64,000 nucleotides of DNA from Kribbella antiqua (GTDB lineage Bacteria; Actinomycetota; Actinomycetes; Propionibacteriales; Kribbellaceae), in NCBI RefSeq assembly GCF_004345665.1, contig NZ_SLWR01000020.1, positions 33,594 to 97,593 on the forward strand, read 5' to 3'. The stretch's first letter is position 1. Each line of letters begins with the position of its first letter. Under the pieces are notes generated by a model. That model had not been told where the DNA came from. It ran no database searches and saw nothing but the letters and a program-made list of their open reading frames with translations. Below are positions 8,216 to 16,516 of the stretch, piece by piece. Position numbers and translations under genes: made by a program.

Positions 8216-9505
8216 TCAGTCCCGCAACTCCCGTCGATGGTCGTCTCCGCGCAGCGTGAGCAGTGCGACCACACTCACCGCGCAGGTCACCACAACGTAG
8301 TACGCCGGGATGTCCACGTTCTTGGTCCGCTTGATCAACTCGGTGATGATCAGTCCGGCCGACCCCGAGAACACCGCGTTCGACAGCGAATACGCCAGCC
8401 CGAGCCCGGTGTAGCGAGCCCGCGTCGGGAACATCTCCGCCAGCATCGCCGGACCCGGCCCAGCCATCAGCCCGACGACCAGCCCGGCCACGAACACGGC
8501 GATTCCCTTGGCCGCGTTCCCGGACTCCTTGTCCTGCAGCAGATTCATCAACGGAAACGCCAGTACGACGACCAGCGCCGCCCCGGCCACCATCACCGGC
8601 CGCCGCCCGCTCCGGTCACTCAGCCAGCCGGCCGGCATGATCGACGCCGCAAACCCGGCATTCGCCAGCACCGTCGCCACCAGCGCCTGCTCGAACGTCG
8701 CGTTCAACGTGGCCTGCAAGTACGACGGCATCACCACGAGGAAGGTGTATCCGGCCGCCGACCAGCCCATCAGCCGACCGATCCCCAGGGCGATGGCCCT
8801 CGCCACCTCAGCCTTCGAAGCCGGTTGCCGGTCAGAAGACACCCGGGAGAAGCTCGGCGTCTCGTCGAGCCGGAGCCGCAACCACAGCGCGACCAGACCG
8901 AGCGGCAACGCCAGCAGGAACGGCACCCGCCAGCCCCAGTCGTTCAGCGCGCCCTTGCTCAGCGCGGTCGCGAGGATCGCCGCCAGCCCGGCCCCCGTGA
9001 GCAGCCCGAGCGCCACGGTGAACGACTGCCAAGCGCCGTACAGTCCTCGCTTCGTCTTCGGGGCGAACTCGGTCATGATCGACACCGCGCCACCGAACTC
9101 GCCACCCGCCGACAACCCCTGCAGCGCCCGCACCGCGGTCAGCAACCAGGGCGCCGCCGCACCGACCGTCGCGTACGTCGGCAGTACGCCGATGAGCGTG
9201 GTCGACCCGGTCATCAGCAGCAACACCAGGATCAGCGTCGGACGCCGGCCGATCCGGTCGCCGATCCGGCCGAACACGGCGGCACCGATCGGCCGGAAGA
9301 AGAAGGCCAGCGCGAACGAGGCGTAGGTCTTGATCAGGCTCTCGGCGTCGCTGGTCGACGTACTGCTGAAGAAGTTCGCGGCGATCACGGTCGCGAAGAA
9401 GCCGTAGGCGCCGAACTCGTACCACTCGACGAAGTTCCCGACCGTCCCGGCGACCAGAGACCTCCTGGTCCGGGGGTTCGAGGTGATCTGACCAACTGAG
9501 CTCAT
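8216..9505 (-). CDS. MHS-type MFS transporter (metabolite:proton symporter)
   Basis: 429-aa inner-membrane symporter with about 12 helices. MHS-family landmarks: GNFVEWYEFGAYGF in helix 1, FFFRPIGAAVFGRIGDRIGRRP at the first cytoplasmic loop, ALQGLSAGGEFGGA in helix 4-5 and WLSDRSGRRP in the central loop. Related proteins carry proline/betaine, citrate, shikimate or ketoglutarate. It is the first gene of a two-gene operon with anmK, from which it is separated by one base. That context favours an amino-sugar or muramyl substrate, but no sequence feature proves it. Confidence 0.85.
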   Translation of the reverse strand: MSSVGQITSNPRTRRSLVAGTVGNFVEWYEFGAYGFFATVIAANFFSSTSTSDAESLIKTYASFALAFFFRPIGAAVFGRIGDRIGRRPTLILVLLLMTGSTTLIGVLPTYATVGAAAPWLLTAVRALQGLSAGGEFGGAVSIMTEFAPKTKRGLYGAWQSFTVALGLLTGAGLAAILATALSKGALNDWGWRVPFLLALPLGLVALWLRLRLDETPSFSRVSSDRQPASKAEVARAIALGIGRLMGWSAAGYTFLVVMPSYLQATLNATFEQALVATVLANAGFAASIMPAGWLSDRSGRRPVMVAGAALVVVLAFPLMNLLQDKESGNAAKGIAVFVAGLVVGLMAGPGPAMLAEMFPTRARYTGLGLAYSLSNAVFSGSAGLIITELIKRTKNVDIPAYYVVVTCAVSVVALLTLRGDDHRRELRD

Positions 9506-9582
9506 CGGATTCCCATCGACCGAAACTTTTTCCCCTCCCGTCAGCCATCTTCGTCTATTAATTCCCAGTGCGCGACCCCCGC

Positions 9583-9611
9583 TTGACAGCGTGTCCCCGG
9601 CCGTCGAAGAT
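9583..9611 (+). promoter_or_regulatory. Possible promoter for the Endo H-like gene
   Basis: TTGACA at 9583-9588 and GAAGAT at 9606-9611 are separated by 17 bases. The -35 box is perfect and the -10 weak. It lies in the 163-bp gap between divergent transporter and glycosidase genes. A TATACC at 9621-9626 is an alternative -10 without a good -35. Confidence 0.35.
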
Positions 9612-9668
9612 CGGGGCTGCTATACCGGTTTAGTTGTTTGCCCCGCCCAGCAGACCAGGAGCTGACCG

Positions 9669-10565
9669 ATGAGCCCGATCCGCAGAAGAACCCTGTTGTC
9701 AGCGATCGCCGCGACTTCCGCCGGCGTCGTCCTGCCAACCCAGGCACAAGCGAAGCCGCGCCCGCGCGCGAAGACCGGCCCGATCTCGGTGGTGTACGTC
9801 GAGGTCAACAACGAGAGCATGACGAACGCCGCGAAGTACACGCTCGCCAAGGGCGGCGCGCAGGTCTTCGACCTCGCCGTCATCTTCGCGGCCAACATCA
9901 ACTACGACGGCACCAAGGCATACCTGTACTTCAACGAGAACGTGCAGAACGTCCTGGACAACGTGGCCACCCAGGTCCGCCCCCTGCAGCAGAAGGGCAT
10001 CAAGGTCCTGCTGTCCATCCTCGGCAACCACCAGGGCGCCGGCTTCGCGAACTTCCCGACCCAGCAGGCCGCCGACGACTTCGCCCAGGAGCTCGCCGAC
10101 GCGGTCAACCGGTACGGGCTGGACGGCATCGACTTCGATGACGAGTACGCCGAGTACGGCAACAACGGCACCGGCCAGCCGAACAACTTCTCGTTCGTCT
10201 ACCTGGTCCAGGCCCTCCGCCAGAAGCTGCCGAACAAGCTGATCACGCTCTACGACATCGGCCCGGCCTCGGATCGGCTGAGCTACAACGGCGTAAGCGT
10301 CGCGGAGACCTTCGACTACGCCTGGAACCCGTACTACGGCACGTGGTCCGTGCCGAGCGGACCGAGCGAGAAGTCCCGGCTGTCCCCCGCCGCCGTGTCG
10401 TACACCGGCACCAGCCAGTCGACCGCCGCGAGCCTGGCCCAACGGACAGTGGACGAGGGGTACGGCGTCTTCCTCACCTACAACCTAACTGCGGCGGACA
10501 CGCACACCTACATCTCCGCGTTCACCACCAAGCTCTACGGCAGCACGGCCGTCTACACGCCCTAG
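9669..10565 (+). CDS. Secreted endo-beta-N-acetylglucosaminidase H-like glycosidase (GH18)
   Basis: 298-aa exported hydrolase expected to cut the chitobiose core of N-glycans or a related GlcNAc polymer. The N-terminus SPIRRRTLLSAIAATSAG with AQA at about residue 27 looks like a Tat signal. The GH18 catalytic motif D-x-x-D-x-D-x-E appears as GLDGIDFDDEYAEYG at about residues 155-169, where the last acidic residue is the proton donor. YDIGPASDRL and DYAWNPYYGTW match Endo H-type sequences. Length is normal for Endo H. It is divergent from the MHS transporter/anmK pair, so glycan breakdown and sugar uptake sit side by side. Its stop overlaps the convergent phosphatase gene by four bases. Confidence 0.88.
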   Translation: MSPIRRRTLLSAIAATSAGVVLPTQAQAKPRPRAKTGPISVVYVEVNNESMTNAAKYTLAKGGAQVFDLAVIFAANINYDGTKAYLYFNENVQNVLDNVATQVRPLQQKGIKVLLSILGNHQGAGFANFPTQQAADDFAQELADAVNRYGLDGIDFDDEYAEYGNNGTGQPNNFSFVYLVQALRQKLPNKLITLYDIGPASDRLSYNGVSVAETFDYAWNPYYGTWSVPSGPSEKSRLSPAAVSYTGTSQSTAASLAQRTVDEGYGVFLTYNLTAADTHTYISAFTTKLYGSTAVYTP

Positions 10566-11077
10566 ACGTCGTACTCCCAGCCGGGTTGCCAATCGAAGGG
10601 TGCTGCGACCAGCTCCTCCAGCGATGCACCGCTGCCGAGGAGGTGGTCCAGCGACCAGCGGTTGGCGGAATGCGCGACCACCAGGACCGTCCGACCGTCG
10701 TACCAGCGCTTGAGGTCGGCGAGGAACGAGCGGGTCAGCTCGAGTACGTCGCGGTAGCTCTGTCCACCCGGGAACGGATCATCCACCCGGTCGGCCCGGG
10801 GCTCGAGGGCAGCTCGAGGCGCGCCGTTCAGTTCGCCGTAGTTGCACTCGCGCAGTCGCCAGTCCTGGAAGTGCGGCACGGTCAATCCGGAGAGCTCAAC
10901 AGTCTGGACGGCTCGCCGTAGGTCCGAGCTGAACACGACATCCACAGCTCGCCGGCGCGCACCCAGCTCGTTCGCGCCCCTTCGGCCCTCCGCAGAGAGC
11001 TCCCCTGGCAGCCAGCCGGTCGCGATGCCGTGCTCGTTGTCGACGGTGATCGAGTGCGTCTCGTAAATCAGCTTCAT
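10562..11077 (-). CDS. Histidine phosphatase family protein with altered RHG motif
   Basis: 171-aa protein of the phosphoglycerate mutase/phosphatase superfamily. The usual RHG tripeptide is THS here (KLIYETHSITVDNEHG): the phosphoryl-accepting His is kept but the preceding Arg is lost. SSDLRRAVQT, LRECNYGELNG and VVAHSANRWSLDHLL supply the other superfamily positions, including the second His. Activity may be weakened or specialised. The gene is convergent with the glycosidase and divergent from the acyl-CoA dehydrogenase. Confidence 0.8.
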   Translation of the reverse strand: MKLIYETHSITVDNEHGIATGWLPGELSAEGRRGANELGARRRAVDVVFSSDLRRAVQTVELSGLTVPHFQDWRLRECNYGELNGAPRAALEPRADRVDDPFPGGQSYRDVLELTRSFLADLKRWYDGRTVLVVAHSANRWSLDHLLGSGASLEELVAAPFDWQPGWEYDV

Positions 11078-11120
11078 AACCTCACACCCAATCTCACTTT
11101 GCCTTCGTTACCGGCCGGTA

Positions 11121-11144
11121 TATACTGAAGTTACTCGTGAGTAA
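11121..11144 (+). promoter_or_regulatory. Promoter -10 box and overlapping palindromic operator before fadE
   Basis: TATACT (11121-11126) fits a -10 box, placing transcription start near 11133. TTACTC-GT-GAGTAA (11131-11144), a 6-bp-arm palindrome, covers that point, as expected for a repressor site. TetR-type regulators of fatty-acid genes bind such dyads; which one is unknown. No good -35 box is visible. Confidence 0.5.
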
Positions 11145-11172
11145 TGCCGTGCGAAGAGGTAGGGGAAGCCCT

Positions 11173-13032
11173 GTGAGCCACTACAAGTCGAATCTGCGGG
11201 ACATCGAGTTCAACCTGCTCGAAGTTCTGGGCCGTGACGAGGTGCTCGGGCAGGGCCCGTACGCCGAGATGGACGTCGACACCGCCCGTGAGGTGCTGGC
11301 CGAGGTCGACCGGCTGGCCAAGCACGAGCTGGCCGAGTCCTTCACCGAGGCGGACCGGAACCCGCCGGTCTTCGACGCGGACGCGCACGAGGTCCGGATG
11401 CCCGAGGCGTTCAAGAAGAGCTACCACGCCTACATGGACGCCGAGTGGTTCAAGCTGGAGCTGCCGCCGGAGCTGGGTGGCCAGCCGACTCCGCCGTCGC
11501 TGCGCTGGGCCGCCGCCGAGCTGGTGCTAGGCGCCAACCCGCCGGTGCACATGTACGCCGCCGGCCCCAACTTCGCGCACGTGCTCTGGCGCAACGGCGT
11601 AGAGCGGGACAAGAAGATCGCGCACCACATCATCGAGCGCGGCTGGGGCGCCACCATGGTGCTGACCGAGCCGGACGCCGGTTCCGACGTGGGCGCCGGG
11701 CGCACCAAGGCCACGCTGCAGGAAGACGGCAGCTGGAACATCGAGGGCGTCAAGCGGTTCATCACCTCGGGCGAGCACGACCTGACCGAGAACATCGTCC
11801 ACCTGGTCCTGGCCCGGCCGCAGGGCATCGAGGGCGTCGGCGGTCCCGGTACCAAAGGCCTGAGCCTGTTCGTGGTACCGAAGCACCACTTCGACCTCGA
11901 GACCGGTGAGCTGACGGGTGAGCGCAACGGCGCCTTCGTCACGAACGTCGAGAAGAAGATGGGCATCAAGGTCTCCACCACGTGCGAGATCACCTTCGGC
12001 GACGGCGTGCCGGCCAAGGGCTGGCTGCTCGGCGAGGTGCACGACGGCATCGCGCAGATGTTCCAGGTGATCGAGTACGCGCGGATGATGGTCGGAACCA
12101 AGGCGATCGCGACCCTGTCGACCGGCTACCTGAACGCGCTCGAGTACGCCAAGGAGCGGGTACAGGGCGCGGACCTGACCCAGCCGGCCAAGGACGCGCC
12201 GCGAGTCACCATCACCCACCACCCCGACGTGCGGCGCTCGCTGCTGACGCAGAAGGCGTACGCCGAAGCCCTTCGGGCGCTGGTGTTGTTCACGGCGACG
12301 TACCAGGACCGCGCGGAGCAGGCCCGGTACGCCGGTGAGCACGACGTGGTGGCCGAGGGTGTGAACGACCTGCTGCTCCCGCTGGTCAAGGGCTACGGCT
12401 CGGAGAAGTCGTGGACCCTGCTCGGGACCGAGTCGCTGCAGACCTTCGGCGGCTCCGGCTTCCTGCAGGACTACCCGATCGAGCAGTACGTCCGGGACGC
12501 CAAGATCGACACGCTCTACGAAGGCACCACGGCGATCCAGGGCCAGGACCTGTTCTTCCGCAAGATCATCAAGGACCAGGGCAAGGCGCTGGGCCACCTG
12601 GCCGAGCAGATCCAGGGCTTCGTCGCCTCCGAGGCCGGCAACGGCCGGCTGAAGGAGGAGCGGGCGCTGCTGGCGAAGGGCCTGGAGGACACCCAGAAGA
12701 TCCTCGGGGTGATGGGCCAGGCGCTGATGGCGAGCAACCCGCAGGCGGAGAACGGCGACCCGCGCAACATCTACAAGGTCGGCCTGAACACCTCGCGGCT
12801 GCTCTACGTCCTCGGCGACGTGGTCTGCTCCTGGCTGATGCTGCGACAGGCCGAGGTCGCCCTGAACAAGCTCGGGGGCGAGCTCTCCGCGTCCGAGCAG
12901 GACTTCTACACCGGCAAGGTCGCCGCGGCCCAGTGGTTCGTCCGGACGACGATGCCGTCGGTCCGCGCCGAGCGGGTCAAGGCCGAGCTCACCGACCTCG
13001 ACGTGATGGACCTCCCCGAGTCCGCCTTCTGA
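11173..13032 (+). CDS. fadE: Acyl-CoA dehydrogenase, FadE5-like
   Basis: 619-aa FAD enzyme that introduces the first double bond in acyl-CoA beta-oxidation. The GTG at 11173 gives SHYKSNLRDIEFNLLEVLG, the N-terminus expected for mycobacterial FadE5-type proteins, with AGGGG seven bases upstream. Visible landmarks: MVLTEPDAGSDVGAG (FAD/substrate loop, about 165-180), FITSGEHD, GTESLQTFGGSGFLQDYPIEQYVRDAKI and DTLYEGTTAIQGQDLFFRKI near residue 450, which carries the catalytic Glu region. A C-terminal helical extension (about 480-619) is typical of this long subclass. It is monocistronic, ending in a strong hairpin. Confidence 0.93.
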   Translation: MSHYKSNLRDIEFNLLEVLGRDEVLGQGPYAEMDVDTAREVLAEVDRLAKHELAESFTEADRNPPVFDADAHEVRMPEAFKKSYHAYMDAEWFKLELPPELGGQPTPPSLRWAAAELVLGANPPVHMYAAGPNFAHVLWRNGVERDKKIAHHIIERGWGATMVLTEPDAGSDVGAGRTKATLQEDGSWNIEGVKRFITSGEHDLTENIVHLVLARPQGIEGVGGPGTKGLSLFVVPKHHFDLETGELTGERNGAFVTNVEKKMGIKVSTTCEITFGDGVPAKGWLLGEVHDGIAQMFQVIEYARMMVGTKAIATLSTGYLNALEYAKERVQGADLTQPAKDAPRVTITHHPDVRRSLLTQKAYAEALRALVLFTATYQDRAEQARYAGEHDVVAEGVNDLLLPLVKGYGSEKSWTLLGTESLQTFGGSGFLQDYPIEQYVRDAKIDTLYEGTTAIQGQDLFFRKIIKDQGKALGHLAEQIQGFVASEAGNGRLKEERALLAKGLEDTQKILGVMGQALMASNPQAENGDPRNIYKVGLNTSRLLYVLGDVVCSWLMLRQAEVALNKLGGELSASEQDFYTGKVAAAQWFVRTTMPSVRAERVKAELTDLDVMDLPESAF

Positions 13033-13040
13033 GCTGTCTC

Positions 13041-13075
13041 CTCCGGCTCGGCCGCTTGCGCGGGCCGAGCCGGAG
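13041..13075 (+). terminator. Terminator hairpin after fadE
   Basis: Perfect 13-bp arms CTCCGGCTCGGCC (13041-13053) and GGCCGAGCCGGAG (13063-13075) with a 9-base loop begin nine bases after the fadE stop. There is no U-run, which is common for actinobacterial terminators. Confidence 0.75.
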
Positions 13076-13079
13076 GCGC

Positions 13080-13124
13080 TTTCCGGAACATAAGGTGCGC
13101 CAGTCGCAGAGTTTGTTCCGGAAA
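13080..13124. repeat. Dispersed hairpin element, copy 2
   Basis: TTTCCGGAACATA at 13080-13092 and TTTGTTCCGGAAA at 13112-13124 repeat the outer arms and 45-bp length of the element at 3830-3874. One arm position differs and the inner stem has diverged. The arms are conserved while the loop is not, which suggests a structured or protein-bound element. Confidence 0.7.
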
Positions 13125-13126
13125 GG

Positions 13127-13150
13127 CCGGGGCAGATGGATCTGCCCCGG
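13127..13150. repeat. Third hairpin in the fadE downstream region
   Basis: CCGGGGCAGAT (13127-13137) and ATCTGCCCCGG (13140-13150) are perfect 11-bp arms separated by two bases. This near-continuous palindrome directly follows the dispersed element, so three hairpins are stacked within 110 bp. Confidence 0.6.
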
Positions 13151-13280
13151 GTTGCCCCGCGATTTGGCCTGGTAGCGACCAACTGAATGTAGGAACGTTT
13201 CTGCCCGTGGCATCACCCGCGACCCTGGCTTGGCTTCCCCTGTCCGAGCCAGGGCCGTGCCATTTCGTAGGCTGAGCCCG

Positions 13281-14507
13281 ATGCCCGCCCGTCTCGTCGC
13301 CACCGTGCTCGCCGCTGGGTTCGCCGTACTGGCGTTCCTCCCCGCCCTCCCCGCGCGGGCGGCGACTCCGGAGTTGCCGGACCGGATCGCGGCCGCGTGG
13401 CAGAGCGACAAGATCTACGTCGACGCGCGACTGCGCTCTCCCGGCGAGCTGGACCGGATCCGCACCGCGGCCCGCGGCGTCGATTTCCCCGTGTACGTCG
13501 CGCTCGTGCCACAGACGCCGTACACGCGGGAGAACATCTCCGAGCTGCCCACGCTGCTGCATGCCCGGGTCGGACGGCCCGGGCTGTACGTCGTCCAGGT
13601 GGTCTCGGACGCGTACTGGTCCGGCCAAGCCGAGCTGTTCCGTCCGGCCGGGCTGAAGGGACGGACCCTCACCAGCGTTCAGCTCGACGACAAGCAGGAC
13701 CTCGACATTGTCGACGACCAGCCCGTCCCGCAGGTCGTGCGCACGATCCAGCAGGCCGCGACGGCGTACGACGGCCGACCGCTGCCCGCGATCCCGGCCG
13801 GAGACCTGGAGCCGGACTCCAGCGAGCACGGGATGTCCGTGACGGATCGGGAGGATCTGTCCGCCTACATCGGCCTGGGGATCGGCGCGCTCGCCGGGTT
13901 CGCGCTGACTCTGGCACGGGGCCTGCGCCGGCGGTCGCGACGGGCGAAGAGCGAACCCGACGACGAACCACCCGTCGACGAGTGGGCGCGGCACAGCGAG
14001 GCGGACGAGTGGATCGAGCGAGCCGAGCAGGCGCTCGCCAAGCTGGACACGCGGAGCGGCAAGTCGGCGCGACAGCTCGACCAGCGTGACGACGCCTACC
14101 GTCGCCTCGACGCCGCCCGCACCCTCCGCGCCGATCAGCCCGAGGATCTGCTCGCGCTCACCGGCGCTCTCGTCCTGGCCCGGCAGGCCGCTCGGGTCGC
14201 CGGCGGCGGGCCCGTCCAGCCACCGTGCTTCTTCGATCCAGCTCATGGACCGGGGACGATCCAGGTCGACTGGTCGGACGACGTCGAGGTGCCTGCCTGC
14301 CGGCGGTGTGCGCAGCTCGTCCGCAGCGGCCGCACGCCATCCGGCCTGCAGGTGTGGACCAAGTCCGGTGTGCTCGGACTCAATCGCGAACAGGTCCCCT
14401 ACTGGACCTTGGATCCGGACGACAACCCGATGGTCGCGACCGGCTTCGGGGCTCTCTCCGACGAGCTGCCCGACCGCATCGCCGGCCGGAAGGACGAGGT
14501 CCGGTGA
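13281..14507 (+). CDS. Membrane-anchored protein of unknown function, operon gene 1 (ectodomain, TM, Cys/His domain)
   Basis: 408 aa, not a family I can name. A signal peptide (residues 1-26, ending PARA) leads to an extracytoplasmic domain with DKIYVDARL and PVYVALVPQTPY followed by GRPGLYVVQV. A single transmembrane helix lies at about 195-215 (YIGLGIGALAGFALTLARGL), then a basic, charged, helical cytoplasmic region. The end holds CFFDPAHG followed by CRRC, a possible zinc site shared with gene 3. The ATG at 13281 is favoured because TAGGCT (13268-13273) lies seven bases before it, fitting a leaderless promoter. Its stop overlaps the next start as GTGA. Confidence 0.8.
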   Translation: MPARLVATVLAAGFAVLAFLPALPARAATPELPDRIAAAWQSDKIYVDARLRSPGELDRIRTAARGVDFPVYVALVPQTPYTRENISELPTLLHARVGRPGLYVVQVVSDAYWSGQAELFRPAGLKGRTLTSVQLDDKQDLDIVDDQPVPQVVRTIQQAATAYDGRPLPAIPAGDLEPDSSEHGMSVTDREDLSAYIGLGIGALAGFALTLARGLRRRSRRAKSEPDDEPPVDEWARHSEADEWIERAEQALAKLDTRSGKSARQLDQRDDAYRRLDAARTLRADQPEDLLALTGALVLARQAARVAGGGPVQPPCFFDPAHGPGTIQVDWSDDVEVPACRRCAQLVRSGRTPSGLQVWTKSGVLGLNREQVPYWTLDPDDNPMVATGFGALSDELPDRIAGRKDEVR

Positions 14508-15148
14508 GGCGGCTCTTCCTGTTGCTCGTAGCAACGTTTCTCACTGTGACCGTTCCAGCGGCGGCGGCGATCCCGGTGGATCCGCGCATCACCGCCGCGA
14601 CGAAAGCCTGGCCGACGCGGCCGCTGTACGTCGATCCGGACTTCGCAGCCGTTGCGGATGGCAACCAGCTGCTCCGGGTGATCGAGGCGGCCCCGGTGCC
14701 TGTCTACGTGGCCGTCGTACCGACCGGCCAGTGGTTCCAGGAGAAGGGCGACACGACCTTGCTCGTCGGCTGGCTCGCCGCCTCGAACGGAAAGCCGGGT
14801 GTGTACGTCGTGATGGACGGCGACGAGACGTACGGCGTCGCGCACGAGGTCGCGGCGTACGCACCCGACAGCAGCCTGGGCGACCCTGATCAGGCGATGA
14901 GCGGCCAGCTCGCGGACTACCTCGGCGAGCTGAAGGTGAGCGACCAGTACGACGCCAAGCCGGCTCGGACCGAACCAGATCCGCCGATACCGGCGTCGTC
15001 GTACCCGGAGGATCGGTTCACCGTGGGGAAGGCGATCAGCAGCGGTGCCGGTGCCGGCGTGCTCGGCCTGCTGGGCGGTGCGCTGCTCGCGGGCATTGTG
15101 CTGGGAGTGGCGGCGCTCGCCGCCCGACGACGTGGAGGACAAGCGTGA
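14504..15148 (+). CDS. Membrane protein of unknown function, operon gene 2 (short paralogue)
   Basis: 214 aa from a GTG inside the stop of gene 1. The signal peptide is RRLFLLLVATFLTVTVPAAAA. The ectodomain repeats the sibling motifs: RPLYVDPDFA, PVYVAVVPTGQW and KPGVYVVMDG. A single C-terminal helix (about 182-205, SSGAGAGVLGLLGGALLAGIVLGV) ends in AARRRGG. It lacks the cytoplasmic Cys/His domain of genes 1 and 3, so it looks like a receptor-like or decoy version. Coupling by overlapping stop/start on both sides suggests a fixed protein ratio. Confidence 0.8.
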   Translation: MRRLFLLLVATFLTVTVPAAAAIPVDPRITAATKAWPTRPLYVDPDFAAVADGNQLLRVIEAAPVPVYVAVVPTGQWFQEKGDTTLLVGWLAASNGKPGVYVVMDGDETYGVAHEVAAYAPDSSLGDPDQAMSGQLADYLGELKVSDQYDAKPARTEPDPPIPASSYPEDRFTVGKAISSGAGAGVLGLLGGALLAGIVLGVAALAARRRGGQA

Positions 15149-16395
15149 GAGCCCGGTATTGCCTGACCCTCCTGGTGGCTTTGCTGATCGCACTGACAGC
15201 GGTGCCGGCGCGGGCCGGCACCACGCGGACCCCCGCCGAGCGTGCTCAGGAGATCGCTGCCGCTCTGGCCAAGGACCCGCTGTACGTCGATCCGGCGTAC
15301 AAGTCGGCGTTGCCGGAGAAGCTGCGGGCCGACGTCCGTACCAAGGCCAAGGCCCTCGGCTACCCGGTCTACTCGATCGTGCTGCCGCTCACGCCCAGCG
15401 ACGAGTTCCAAGGCGAGGAGAGCAACGTCCTCACCTTGGTGATAGACGCCATGCGCAAACCCGGGCTGTACGTCGTGGTCGACGGGGGCAGCTCGTTCCC
15501 CTGGTACGACGCGCACAATCTGCCGCAGCTGAGCGAGGACAAGCTCCGGGCGGCTCGGGAACGCGCGCTCGACGACACCGGGTACGACGCGGGTCCGACC
15601 GAGGTGCTGGCGCGGATGTACGAGCTGCTCGCTGCTCCGGGCACGCCGCAGCCCACCCCGACCGCTAGCACCGGCCCCGACTCGAGCTCCGCCCCGGAGG
15701 CTGAGGATAGTGACTCGACCGGACGGACCGTTGTGTTGTCGATCGGCGCTGGGCTCGTCGTACTGATCGGGCTGGGCCTGGTCATCGGTCTGCGCCGGCG
15801 CGGCAGCGGCTGGGGGATGCCGCGGCGGGAGAAGGCGTTCCGGATTCCGCCGCATGTCGCGGCGACTGTCGCGGCCGAGCGGCGCCGGCGCCTGATCCGC
15901 GAGACGACCGACGAGCTCACCACTCTCGGCTCCCAACTGGCCGCACTGCCCACCACCGAGGGCCCCGGCCTGCGCCATCAGCAGACCGCTCTCGACGACC
16001 ACGCCGCGGCGGGCAAGGTGCTCGATACCTCGACCGATCTGGTCGACCTGGTCGGTGCGATGGTGCTGCTGGACAAGGCACGGCGCGAGTACGACGTCGC
16101 CCGGGCGATCGTGGCTCGTCGTACGGCGGACGTCGTACCGGAGCTGTGTGCGTTCAACCCGTTGCACGGCCGGTCGTCCGGGAAACCCAGGCCCGTCGAG
16201 GCCGATGGGACGACGCTGACGTTGCCGTTGTGCGCCGATTGCCAGCGGGCGTTGAAGCGGGGCAAGGCGCCGGCGTCGCTGCCGGGGGACGACGGGCCGT
16301 ACTGGTACGACGACACGCTCTGGGCCCGGACCTTCTACGGCACGACCGGCGAGGATCTCGCCTCGGCCATCTCCCAGGGCGAGCTCCACCGCTGA
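15145..16395 (+). CDS. Membrane-anchored protein of unknown function, operon gene 3 (ectodomain, TM, Cys/His domain)
   Basis: 416 aa starting at a GTG that overlaps the gene 2 stop (GTGA). Signal peptide ends at PARAG. The ectodomain has DPLYVDPAYK, PVYSIVLPLTP and KPGLYVVVDGG, matching both siblings. A Pro/Thr/Ser-rich stalk (about 170-195) precedes a transmembrane helix (VVLSIGAGLVVLIGLGLVIGL). The cytoplasmic part is helical and ends in CAFNPLHG then CADC and PYWYDDTLWARTFYG, equivalent to CFFDPAHG, CRRC and PYWTLDP in gene 1. A metal-binding output domain is my inference. Confidence 0.8.
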   Translation: MRARYCLTLLVALLIALTAVPARAGTTRTPAERAQEIAAALAKDPLYVDPAYKSALPEKLRADVRTKAKALGYPVYSIVLPLTPSDEFQGEESNVLTLVIDAMRKPGLYVVVDGGSSFPWYDAHNLPQLSEDKLRAARERALDDTGYDAGPTEVLARMYELLAAPGTPQPTPTASTGPDSSSAPEAEDSDSTGRTVVLSIGAGLVVLIGLGLVIGLRRRGSGWGMPRREKAFRIPPHVAATVAAERRRRLIRETTDELTTLGSQLAALPTTEGPGLRHQQTALDDHAAAGKVLDTSTDLVDLVGAMVLLDKARREYDVARAIVARRTADVVPELCAFNPLHGRSSGKPRPVEADGTTLTLPLCADCQRALKRGKAPASLPGDDGPYWYDDTLWARTFYGTTGEDLASAISQGELHR

Positions 16396-16516
16396 CCTCA
16401 GGCATCCCTGAGGATGCGCTCAGGGGAGCCTCGGGGGATCTGCCGGATTCGGCACCACCGCCCCACGGCCTACGGTCGAGCAGACAACGTGGGCGGGGTA
16501 CGAGAAGAGGCGGACG

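Noticed and set aside
11527..13182. 551-codon antisense frame across the acyl-CoA dehydrogenase
   Set aside because: Composition is Arg/Gly/Val-rich shadow of a strongly conserved gene and has no supporting signals.
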